Assembly (NCBI GenBank): GCA_902774925.1
Contig: CACYKE010000009.1
Span: forward strand, 1-52,281
Reading direction: 5' to 3'
Origin: an uncultured Prevotellaceae bacterium
GTDB taxonomy: Bacteria; Bacteroidota; Bacteroidia; Bacteroidales; Bacteroidaceae
Length of the DNA: 52,281 bases
A model generated the notes under the pieces. That model was not told the DNA's origin. It saw nothing but the letters and a program-made list of their open reading frames with translations, and did not search any database. Below are positions 35,052 to 42,530 of this stretch, piece by piece (within the stretch, counting starts at the first letter, position 1; every line of letters begins with the position of its first letter). The position numbers and the translations under genes are program-made.

Positions 35052-36530
35052 TTAGAAGTCGAGTTGACAAGCGACGCCGAGTACACGATTGGTTCGTGTG
35101 AAGCTGTCGCTGACGCCCGCCGTAGGATAGTCGTTGCGGTTGTAATTCTCGTAGTTCGTCTGGAAATAAGCTGCCGAGATGGTGACGTTATCACTAACCT
35201 TGTAGTTGAAACCGAGACCGATGCTATAGCTATTGACGACGAACGACATATCGTTCATGTATTCGTCGGAGATTCCGTAGCGTGTGAGCTGTCCACCGCA
35301 CGACACGTTCAACTTGTCGTTCACATCCCATTCTACACCGGCGAGGAATTCGTTGGTGTTGTGTTTCAGCAGGTCCTGTGTGTTATTATACCACGATGCA
35401 TCCTTATCGAAATAGTGGTGCCATCCGAGGTTCAGACTGACGATGTCGATAGGTTTCCACTGTGCACCGATGGTGAGCAGTGCGGGAGCATCCTCGTTGA
35501 CCCTCTCACCGTCGCGGTATTTGTTGACGGCAGCAATCTCGCTGGCCTCGTTGACGGTTGACTCGTTCTTCATGCGGATCTGTGTCTTGAATTCGTACTT
35601 GGCAGCGAAGTTGAAGTTGCTGACTTTATAGTCGACACCGATGACGGGTGCAAAGCCCACACCGTCCTGATTACACAGCAGGTTAACACCCTGGGCATAT
35701 TTCTGCAACTGCAGCAGACTGCCGTGTGTTGCCTCGAGCTGTTGCTGCTGTGCGAGGAGTTCGGCAGGAACGTCAATGCCAGCAGCCTGATACTGTGCGA
35801 TGGCGGTATTGACCAGTGTGAGGTTGTTGTTGACGGTCGTCGAAGTGCCCTGCAGATAGTCGGCGAAATCGACGTAGCCGCCTTCGGTCTTCACCTGTAT
35901 GTTGTTCAGCTTTGCCTTATACGTAGCGTCGCCATAGAGCATGCGCAGACCGCCATAAACCGACAGGTTAGGGTAGATCTTATACGCTGCACCGACCTGT
36001 ACGCCGTAGTAGTACTGACGGCCCTTCATATAGCTATCCATGTCGTAACCCTGAGCACCCAGAGGTTGGAGCATGTGTGCAATAGAACCTACGACGCTCT
36101 CGAAGGATCCCAGACCGTCTGCAAACTCACACGAGCCACCGCCACCGGGTACGGAGAGATTGAACTGTATGCTCCAGTTACCTTTATTATATGCACCCTG
36201 CAGTGATGGAATGACCGGTGCGTCGGCCACACCCTCGAATTCCTTGACGCTCTGACCGCCATTCTTCTTGCCCAGTGCAAAGACGGGATTGGTAGAAGTG
36301 ATGGTACGCGTTTGGTGTGCGTATTGCCAGTTGAGGGCTATGTGGAAACCTTCTGGCATAAATACCACGCCGGCAGGGTTTGAATAGACGCCGTCGAGTC
36401 CGATAGCTGCGTCACGCGCGGGGTTCTTTAAAAATAAAATACTTTGATTGGTGTTAGTGAGGATTCCGCCTGCAAAAGCGGTTAATGTTGTCATCGTGAA
36501 AACAATCAACGAAAATACAATCTTTTTCAT
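35052..36530 (-). CDS. FadL/OmpP1-type outer-membrane transporter
   Basis: A 492 aa outer-membrane beta-barrel of the FadL/TodX family for uptake of hydrophobic compounds. Signal peptide MKKIVFSLIVFTMTTLTAFA; the mature N-terminus (GGILTNTNQSILFLKNPARD, then YSNPAGVVFMPEGFH) matches the family hatch region with its NPA motif. The C-terminus ends in aromatic Phe (LGVACQLDF), as expected for BAM recognition. The start at 36530 is set by the signal peptide; an 18-codon in-frame extension upstream reaches into the promoter. A central helical insert (about residues 205-265) is rich in Gln/Ala. Confidence 0.88.
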   Translation of the reverse strand: MKKIVFSLIVFTMTTLTAFAGGILTNTNQSILFLKNPARDAAIGLDGVYSNPAGVVFMPEGFHIALNWQYAHQTRTITSTNPVFALGKKNGGQSVKEFEGVADAPVIPSLQGAYNKGNWSIQFNLSVPGGGGSCEFADGLGSFESVVGSIAHMLQPLGAQGYDMDSYMKGRQYYYGVQVGAAYKIYPNLSVYGGLRMLYGDATYKAKLNNIQVKTEGGYVDFADYLQGTSTTVNNNLTLVNTAIAQYQAAGIDVPAELLAQQQQLEATHGSLLQLQKYAQGVNLLCNQDGVGFAPVIGVDYKVSNFNFAAKYEFKTQIRMKNESTVNEASEIAAVNKYRDGERVNEDAPALLTIGAQWKPIDIVSLNLGWHHYFDKDASWYNNTQDLLKHNTNEFLAGVEWDVNDKLNVSCGGQLTRYGISDEYMNDMSFVVNSYSIGLGFNYKVSDNVTISAAYFQTNYENYNRNDYPTAGVSDSFTRTNRVLGVACQLDF

Positions 36531-36562
36531 TTCTTTTAAACTATTTTTCCTAAAAACAGCCG

Positions 36563-36570
36563 CAAAGGTA
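36563..36570 (-). promoter_or_regulatory. -7 element of the FadL-type gene
   Basis: TACCTTTG on the minus strand, 32 bases before the chosen ATG. No good -33 at the usual distance was found. Confidence 0.5.
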
Positions 36571-36696
36571 GCATTATTGCACAAAATGAGTATAAAAGTG
36601 CAATAATAATTAACGTTTATTAACTAAAAGCGCACACTTTCTGCACAAATGTGCCAAAATGTGCATAAAATTGTGTGCGATAACACAACTTTTTCG

Positions 36697-36724
36697 CTCT
36701 TACATCTTCTCTCTTACGTCTTAC
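36697..36724 (-). repeat. Degenerate 7-base array, four units, at the end of the HD hydrolase gene
   Basis: On the minus strand: GTAAGAC, GTAAGAG, AGAAGAT, GTAAGAG. The array starts at the stop codon of the gene. Confidence 0.65.
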
Positions 36725-38775
36725 TTTTTATTCTCCGTCGGATAACTGACGCGGGTATGATAGATGGTCTTCAGTTTCTCGATGAGGACAGTCTTGGCAT
36801 ATTGGATGTCGCGGAAGGTGATAGGACACTCGCGGAAATATCCATCAGCCACCTGTGAGTCGACGATACGCTCCACCAATTCGCGGATGGTCTGTTCAGT
36901 ATAGTCGGATAGCGACCGTGATGCTGCCTCGACGCTGTCGGCCATCATCAGACAAGCCTGTTCGCGGGTAAACGGATTCGGTCCGGGATACGTAAACAGC
37001 AGGTCATCCACCGGTTGATCCGGGTGTTCGTTCTTATAGCGGATGTAGAAGAACTTCGCCTTGCCCTGACCGTGGTGTGTGGCGATGAAGTCGCGGATGA
37101 CTTTCGGCAGATCGTATTTGTCGGCCATCTTCAAACCCTCGGTGACATGACTGATAATATACTGTGCCGACTCAATATCGGTGAGCATCTCGTGGGGGTC
37201 GATGCCCGACTGGTTTTCCGTGAAATAGATGGGGTTGGCGAGTTTACCGATGTCGTGATACAGGGCACCCGTACGAACCAGTTGTGAATCGGCATCAATC
37301 TTGTTTGCTATCTCGCCGGCAAGGTTTGCCACCTGTATGGAGTGATTGAACGTGCCGGGAGCGACCTCACTCATCCGTCGCAACAAGGTGCTGTTAGTAT
37401 TCGAGAGTTCGATGAGCGTGATATCGCTGGTGAAACCGAATGCCTTCTCGATGAGGTAGAGTAACGGATAGGCAAAGAGAAGTAGTATGCCGTTGACGAT
37501 GAGATAGTTATAGGAAGAGTAGTCTATCACGGTGAGTCCGGTAGTCTGTGTCCAGTCGAACGCGAGGTTTACAGCCATCGCCGTGAGGGTGATGATGAGG
37601 GCTGAACGGAATATTTGTGCGCGGTAGGAGAGTTCGCGCAGGGAATTGATGGCAACAAGTCCGGCCACGATTTCTACTACGACGAATTCGAACGGGTGTT
37701 GTAGCATGATGGAGCAGATGAGCACCATGATGACGTGTGTCATGAATGCCGTTCGGGAGTCCATAAACATTCGTATGAATATGGGCACCATGGCGTAGGG
37801 AAGTATATAGACGTGTATGAAAGTGTTACGTACGAAGAGCGCGGTAAGTAGTGCGAATATGACGATGAGTGCATATAGCATGGTCAGTGAGCGCGGCTTG
37901 TCGAAGTAGTCCTTGCGATAGAGCGTCAGGTAGAGTGTGAAGCATATCATAAGGATGGTGACATAGAGTATCTGTCCAAGCAATGATATGCGGTTTTGTA
38001 CTTCATTCTTATTGAGACGGTCGTTTTCCTTGAGATAGGACTGGATGATGTGATAGGTTTGCTGGTTGATAATCTCTCCGCGGTCAACAATCTTCTCGCC
38101 TTTCTGTACGAGTCCACTAGCGAGCGGGATACTGGTGATGAGTTCGTTACGGCTGGTCTCGCTGCGTGTACGATCGTAGATAAGGTTCGGTTGGATATAG
38201 TTGTTCAGGTCGCATTTCTGCAACAGATGGCGGTGAGCGTTCAGCTTCTCGTCTTGGAAGAGCTGTTCGTAAGCGCTCTTGGCGGAATAGATTTCTAGGA
38301 TAGACACGCTGCTAGCCTGTTTGTTATTGACAATACGGATCATGCTAAAGGTGTCTTTCTTGAGCTCTTCGTATTCCTTCGACTCCATGATGCCCTGCTG
38401 GTAAAGGCTATGCAGGCGGTTGGAGATGATTTCGATATAGTCCAGAGGCAGCTCGGCGATGCCGTCAGGGTAGTCAGACACGAACTTGCGCACCATACGT
38501 GCCTCGATGGAGACATCAATATTATAATAGGGTTCGTATTGCTTCAATATGCTGTCGCGCTCGTGTTTGATGGCCTCGTCGGATTTATACACGGGGAAGT
38601 CGAAGGGTGCCGTGAGATCAGCATATTTCCAAGGTTTGCCCTGTTCGACGAGATAGCTGTTGTTATTATCGTGTGGCATCGACCATACGACGATGGCAAC
38701 GGTGCCTATCACTAGTGCGGCACGTAGCAGCCAGTCGCGCCACAAAAGGTTCTCTTTCAGACTAAAATTGCTCAT
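36721..38775 (-). CDS. 7TM-HD family membrane phosphohydrolase (PgpH-like)
   Basis: A 684 aa membrane protein with the layout of 7TMR-HD proteins: one N-terminal membrane segment (WLLRAALVIGTVAIVVWSM), a ~250 aa extracytoplasmic 7TMR-HDED domain, seven further hydrophobic helices (about 290-460), and a cytoplasmic HD domain. HD motif residues: HSIQVANLAGE, ALYHDIGKLANP, HVTEG and ATHHGQGKA. Relatives such as Listeria PgpH hydrolyse c-di-AMP; that activity is inferred. It has its own promoter, divergent from gltX. Confidence 0.87.
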   Translation of the reverse strand: MSNFSLKENLLWRDWLLRAALVIGTVAIVVWSMPHDNNNSYLVEQGKPWKYADLTAPFDFPVYKSDEAIKHERDSILKQYEPYYNIDVSIEARMVRKFVSDYPDGIAELPLDYIEIISNRLHSLYQQGIMESKEYEELKKDTFSMIRIVNNKQASSVSILEIYSAKSAYEQLFQDEKLNAHRHLLQKCDLNNYIQPNLIYDRTRSETSRNELITSIPLASGLVQKGEKIVDRGEIINQQTYHIIQSYLKENDRLNKNEVQNRISLLGQILYVTILMICFTLYLTLYRKDYFDKPRSLTMLYALIVIFALLTALFVRNTFIHVYILPYAMVPIFIRMFMDSRTAFMTHVIMVLICSIMLQHPFEFVVVEIVAGLVAINSLRELSYRAQIFRSALIITLTAMAVNLAFDWTQTTGLTVIDYSSYNYLIVNGILLLFAYPLLYLIEKAFGFTSDITLIELSNTNSTLLRRMSEVAPGTFNHSIQVANLAGEIANKIDADSQLVRTGALYHDIGKLANPIYFTENQSGIDPHEMLTDIESAQYIISHVTEGLKMADKYDLPKVIRDFIATHHGQGKAKFFYIRYKNEHPDQPVDDLLFTYPGPNPFTREQACLMMADSVEAASRSLSDYTEQTIRELVERIVDSQVADGYFRECPITFRDIQYAKTVLIEKLKTIYHTRVSYPTENKK

Positions 38776-38793
38776 TTACGTACTAATTTTCTG

Positions 38794-38822
38794 CAAAGAT
38801 ACAAAAAACTCTTAACTTTCAA
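38794..38822 (-). promoter_or_regulatory. Promoter of the 7TM-HD gene
   Basis: On the minus strand TTG (38822-38820), 18 bases, TATCTTTG (38801-38794). The -33 side overlaps a 7-base array. Confidence 0.55.
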
Positions 38823-38841
38823 CTCTAAACTCTAAACTTTT
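38814..38841 (+). repeat. Degenerate 7-base array between divergent promoters
   Basis: AACTTTC (38814), AACTCTA (38821), AACTCTA (38828), AACTTTT (38835): AAC at an exact 7-base period. AACTCTA is shared with 33640-33667. Confidence 0.75.
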
Positions 38842-38844
38842 TAT

Positions 38845-38852
38845 TACCTTTG
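38845..38852 (+). promoter_or_regulatory. gltX promoter -7 element
   Basis: TACCTTTG 21 bases before the gltX ATG. The array occupies the -33 region. Confidence 0.55.
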
Positions 38853-38873
38853 CAAAAAAATTAGAAGAATAGC

Positions 38874-40436
38874 ATGTCAGAAAGAAGAGTTAGGGTGCGT
38901 TTTGCACCCAGTCCCACGGGGGCTTTACACATCGGCGGCGTACGTACCGCACTCTATAATTACTTGTTTGCACGCCAGCATGGCGGCGACCTTGTGTTCC
39001 GCATCGAAGACACCGACTCCACACGTTTCGTGCCTGGAGCAGAAGAGTACATCATCGAGTCGTTCAAGTGGCTGGGTATCCAGTTCGACGAGGGCGTGTC
39101 GTTTGGTGGCGACAAAGGACCCTACCGTCAGAGCGAGCGTCGCGACATCTATAAGAAATATGTCCAGCAGTTGTTGGATGCCGACAAGGCATATATTGCT
39201 TTCGACACCCCGCAGGAGTTGGAGGCTAAGCGTGCCGAGATTCAGAACTTCCAATACGACTGCCACACGCGCAGTCAGATGCGTAACTCGCTGACTCTCC
39301 CCAAGGAGGAAGTCGAGCGACTGATTGCCGACGGCAACCAGTATGTTGTTCGTTTTAAAGTCGAGGCCGGTCAGGAGATTCTCGTCAACGACCTCATCCG
39401 TGGCGAAGTACGTGTCAAGAGTGATATCTGCGACGACAAGGTGCTGTATAAGAGTGCCGACGAACTGCCGACGTATCACTTGGCGAATATCGTCGACGAC
39501 CACTTGATGGAGATTTCCCATGTCATTCGCGGCGAGGAGTGGTTGCCCAGTGCACCGCTGCACGTCATGCTCTACCGTGCCTTCGGGTGGGCGGATACCA
39601 TGCCGCAGTTTGCCCATCTGCCGCTGTTGCTGAAGCCTGTCGGCAATGGTAAGCTCTCGAAGCGTGATGGCGACAAGTTGGGTTTCCCCGTATTCCCCTT
39701 AGAATGGCACGACCCCAAGACGGGCGAAGTCAGTTCAGGCTATCGCGAACAAGGCTACTTGCCCGAAGCCGTCATTAACTTCCTTGCGCTGCTGGGCTGG
39801 AGTCCTGGCAACGACCAGGAAATGATGACGCTCGACGAGATGGTCAAACTCTTCGACATCTCCAAATGCTCGAAGAATGGTGCCAAGTTTGACTTCATGA
39901 AGGCCGAATGGTTCAACCGCCAGTACCTCCTGCAGCGTCCGGACTCCGACTGGTGTCCTGCTTTCGACAAGGTACTGAAGGAGAATGGCATTACGGCCAC
40001 TGCCGAGCAGGAAGCCGAAGTGGTGCGTATGATGAAGACGAAGGTCATTGAGGTGACAGACAAACAGGGCAACACTAGGAAGCGTAACGTTTCCTTCCCC
40101 AGTGACCTCTGGCCGCTTACAAAGTTCTTCTTCGTGGCTCCCACCGACTTTGACCGGGAGGGTGACAAATTTATCCGCAAGAACTGGAACGAGCAGACGG
40201 CCGATCAGATGCGCCAGATGCAAGCTGTGCTGGAAACCATCAACGACTGGAGCGTGGAAGGTCAGAAAGCCGTTGTGGACCCGTGGGTGGAACAGACGGG
40301 CTTCAAGCCTTGGAACGCATGGCGCATCGCTCTTGTCGGCACTGGTCAGGGACCTGATATGTACGAACTCTCTGCCTTCCTCGGCAAGGAAGAGACGCTG
40401 CGCCGTATGCAGCGCGCCATTGAGGTTCTTGGCTAG
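38874..40436 (+). CDS. gltX: Glutamyl-tRNA synthetase
   Basis: A class I aminoacyl-tRNA synthetase. HIGH-type motif in [20 protein letters not shown], and the KMSKS-type loop KLSKRDGD. The glutamate-binding segment [10 protein letters not shown] and the tRNA-recognition region ([18 protein letters not shown]) are present, with a C-terminal anticodon-binding domain. 520 aa is usual for the phylum. The ATG lies 21 bases after a -7 box. It is followed by an 8-base array leading into waaA. Confidence 0.96.
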   Translation: MSERRVRVRFAPSPTGALHIGGVRTALYNYLFARQHGGDLVFRIEDTDSTRFVPGAEEYIIESFKWLGIQFDEGVSFGGDKGPYRQSERRDIYKKYVQQLLDADKAYIAFDTPQELEAKRAEIQNFQYDCHTRSQMRNSLTLPKEEVERLIADGNQYVVRFKVEAGQEILVNDLIRGEVRVKSDICDDKVLYKSADELPTYHLANIVDDHLMEISHVIRGEEWLPSAPLHVMLYRAFGWADTMPQFAHLPLLLKPVGNGKLSKRDGDKLGFPVFPLEWHDPKTGEVSSGYREQGYLPEAVINFLALLGWSPGNDQEMMTLDEMVKLFDISKCSKNGAKFDFMKAEWFNRQYLLQRPDSDWCPAFDKVLKENGITATAEQEAEVVRMMKTKVIEVTDKQGNTRKRNVSFPSDLWPLTKFFFVAPTDFDREGDKFIRKNWNEQTADQMRQMQAVLETINDWSVEGQKAVVDPWVEQTGFKPWNAWRIALVGTGQGPDMYELSAFLGKEETLRRMQRAIEVLG

Positions 40437-40442
40437 AAATGT

Positions 40443-40522
40443 CGGAATGACGGAACAACGAAATACCGTCATAACGCAATACCGAAATCCCGAAATAACG
40501 AAATAACGTAATAACGAAATAA
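40443..40522 (+). repeat. 8-base periodic array, ten units, between gltX and waaA
   Basis: CG occurs at 40443, 40451, 40459 and so on to 40515, an unbroken 8-base period over ten units. Units vary: CGGAATGA, CGGAACAA, CGAAATAC, CGTCATAA, CGCAATAC, CGAAATCC, then CGAAATAA twice, CGTAATAA and CGAAATAA. A second array of the same kind is on the other side of waaA. Confidence 0.85.
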
Positions 40523-40523
40523 A

Positions 40524-41813
40524 TTGTATAATTTAATCATTTACATCTACCAGCTGGGCGTCATCATTGCGAGCCTGTTTAATGAAAAGGTGCGCAAAAT
40601 GTGGCGTGGAGAACGGGAGGCCATCCGCATCCTGAAGGAGAAGGTCGACCCCAACGCCAAGTACGTGTGGTTCCATGCTGCCTCGCTGGGAGAGTTCGAA
40701 CAGGGCCGTCCGCTGATGGAACAATTGCGTCAGGATCACCCCGAGTACAAAATCCTGCTGACATTCTTCTCGCCTTCTGGCTATGAGGTGCGCAAGAATT
40801 ATGCCGAAGCCGACATCATCTGCTACTTGCCGCTGGATACCATCACCAATGCACGCCGCTTCCTGCGAAACATCCGTCCCGTGATGGCGTTCTTCATCAA
40901 GTACGAGTTCTGGTATAACTACCTGCATATCTTGAAACACCGTGGTGTACCCGTCTATAGCGTCAGCAGTATCTTCCGTCCGGGACAGATCTTCTTCCGC
41001 TGGTACGGTCGTCAGTACAGTCACGTATTGAAGTGTTTCACCCATTTCTTCGTGCAAAACGAGATCAGCAAGGAATTGCTGGGAACTATCGGCATCACGA
41101 ACGTCTCTATCGTCGGTGACACCCGTTTCGACCGCGTGTTGCAAATCAAGGCTGCCGCCAAACAACTGCCCATCGTCGAGGCATTCCTTTCTAAGCCGAA
41201 GTCCGGTGCGGCGGAGTTTGGCTCCGCTGAAGCCCCCAAGGTTTTCGTCGCCGGCTCTTCGTGGCAGCCCGACGAGGACATCTTTATCCCCTTCTTCAAC
41301 GAACACCGCGACTGGAAACTCATCATCGCCCCGCACGTCATTGGCGAGGAACACCTCAAGCAGATCGAGTCCAAGCTCGCGGGCCGCAAAGTCGCAAGGT
41401 ACTCCTCCCTAGAACATCTAGAATCTCTAGAAAATCTAGACAATCTAGCTCCTCTAGAAAATCTAGAAATCCTCATCATCGACTGCTTCGGACTCCTTAG
41501 CAGCATCTACCACTATGCCGATGTCACCTATGTCGGTGGCGGTTTTGGCGTGGGCATCCATAACACCCTCGAGGCCGCCGTTTGGGATGTTCCCGTTATC
41601 TTTGGTCCTAACAACGAACGCTTCCAGGAGGCGCAGGGCTTGAAAGCCTGCGGCGGAGGATACGAAATCACCGGTGCCGACGATTTCCGCCGTATCATGC
41701 AGCGTTTCATCGATACCCCGCAGACCATCACGGAGTCCGGCCGTCAGTCCGGTGCCTTCGTCCAGCAGATGACCGGCGCTACGAAGAAGGTCCTCAGCGC
41801 CGTAAAATTATAA
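40524..41813 (+). CDS. waaA: 3-deoxy-D-manno-octulosonic acid (Kdo) transferase
   Basis: The membrane-associated GT-B glycosyltransferase that adds Kdo to lipid A precursor. Recognised from WFHAASLGEFEQGRPLMEQL, the KYEFWYNYLHILK region, FVAGSSWQPDED and the C-terminal nucleotide site YVGGGFGVGIHNTLEAAVW. The start is TTG (40524); an in-frame stop lies just upstream, and the first helix (YNLIIYIYQLGVIIASL) matches the family's N-terminal anchor. Residues about 297-317 are an odd LEx tripeptide repeat encoded by a 9-base CTAG array and lie where relatives have a loop. It is flanked on both sides by 8-base CG arrays. Confidence 0.92.
   Translation: MYNLIIYIYQLGVIIASLFNEKVRKMWRGEREAIRILKEKVDPNAKYVWFHAASLGEFEQGRPLMEQLRQDHPEYKILLTFFSPSGYEVRKNYAEADIICYLPLDTITNARRFLRNIRPVMAFFIKYEFWYNYLHILKHRGVPVYSVSSIFRPGQIFFRWYGRQYSHVLKCFTHFFVQNEISKELLGTIGITNVSIVGDTRFDRVLQIKAAAKQLPIVEAFLSKPKSGAAEFGSAEAPKVFVAGSSWQPDEDIFIPFFNEHRDWKLIIAPHVIGEEHLKQIESKLAGRKVARYSSLEHLESLENLDNLAPLENLEILIIDCFGLLSSIYHYADVTYVGGGFGVGIHNTLEAAVWDVPVIFGPNNERFQEAQGLKACGGGYEITGADDFRRIMQRFIDTPQTITESGRQSGAFVQQMTGATKKVLSAVKL
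41409..41471 (+). repeat. 9-base CTAG array, seven units, inside waaA
   Basis: CTAG begins at 41409, 41418, 41427, 41436, 41445, 41454 and 41463. The units encode Leu-Glu/Asp/Ala-X repeats. Units CTAGAACAT, CTAGAAAAT and CTAGCTCCT also occur in the non-coding array at 46562-46615. Confidence 0.9.
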
Positions 41814-41817
41814 TTGT

Positions 41818-41849
41818 CGAAATACCGTTATACCGAAATAACGAAAAAA
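41818..41849 (+). repeat. 8-base CG array after waaA, four units
   Basis: CG at 41818, 41826, 41834 and 41842; units CGAAATAC, CGTTATAC, CGAAATAA, CGAAAAAA. The first and third match units of the array before waaA. Confidence 0.75.
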
Positions 41850-41854
41850 GAACA

Positions 41855-42376
41855 ATGGCTTTAATCAAGAGTTACCGTGGTCTGACACCCAAGTGGGGCA
41901 AGGACTGTTATTTCAGCGAGAATGCAACCATCGTCGGTGATGTCACGATGGGTGACGAGTGCAGCATCTGGTTCAATGCCGTCGTACGCGGCGACGTGGC
42001 ACCCATCACCATCGGCAACGGCACCAATGTGCAGGACGGTTCCTGCGTCCACGTCACTCACGACACCGGTCCTACGCATATCGGCAACATGGTGACCATC
42101 GGACATAACGTCACCGTCCATGCCTGTACCATCCACGACGGTGCGCTCATCGGGATGGGCGCGACGCTGCTCGACGGCTGCGAGGTGGGCGAGGGATCTA
42201 TCGTCGCTGCCGGAGCCCTGGTATTACAGAACACAAAGATTGGTCCTCACGAGATTTGGGGCGGTGTGCCGGCGAAATATATCAAACCCACGCGACCCGG
42301 ACAAACCGACAACTCGAAGCACTACGTGGAATATGCGAAGATCTATATGGACGAAAATCCCGACTGCCGCTACTAA
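41855..42376 (+). CDS. Gamma carbonic anhydrase family protein
   Basis: A 173 aa left-handed beta-helix of hexapeptide repeats (VGDVTMGDECSIWFNAVVRG, then IGNGTNVQDGSCVHVTH). Metal-ligand histidines of the gamma-CA family are seen in CVHVTHDTG, TIGHNVTVHACTI. Members include YrdA/PaaY-like proteins; not all hydrate CO2. It lies 41 bases after waaA, in the same direction, and before the DUF5703 gene, with no terminator in between, so the three may be co-transcribed although their functions are not obviously related. Confidence 0.9.
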   Translation: MALIKSYRGLTPKWGKDCYFSENATIVGDVTMGDECSIWFNAVVRGDVAPITIGNGTNVQDGSCVHVTHDTGPTHIGNMVTIGHNVTVHACTIHDGALIGMGATLLDGCEVGEGSIVAAGALVLQNTKIGPHEIWGGVPAKYIKPTRPGQTDNSKHYVEYAKIYMDENPDCRY

Positions 42377-42409
42377 GGACGTTCTCTCCTTGAGAGTGTG
42401 GCGTTGCAA

Positions 42410-42530
42410 TGAACGTTAAACATTGAACATTAAACGACAGCAGACAAATATTTTGGAATATGGGATTACGAATATTTATACTATGCGGGCTGCTTTTTAA
42501 CGTCATTCAATGTTCAATGTTTAACGTTCA
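42410..42530 (+). repeat. 22 bp perfect inverted repeat bracketing the start of the DUF5703 gene
   Basis: 42410-42431 and 42509-42530 are exact reverse complements. Each arm is itself a 7-base array: AAC at 42412, 42419, 42426, 42433; GTT at 42512, 42519, 42526, 42533. The 77-base loop contains the ATG at 42460, and the 3' arm is coding. Confidence 0.85.

Noticed and set aside
36531-36584. Upstream start for the FadL-type gene
   Set aside because: It would place 18 residues before a normal signal peptide and overlaps the -7 element at 36563-36570.
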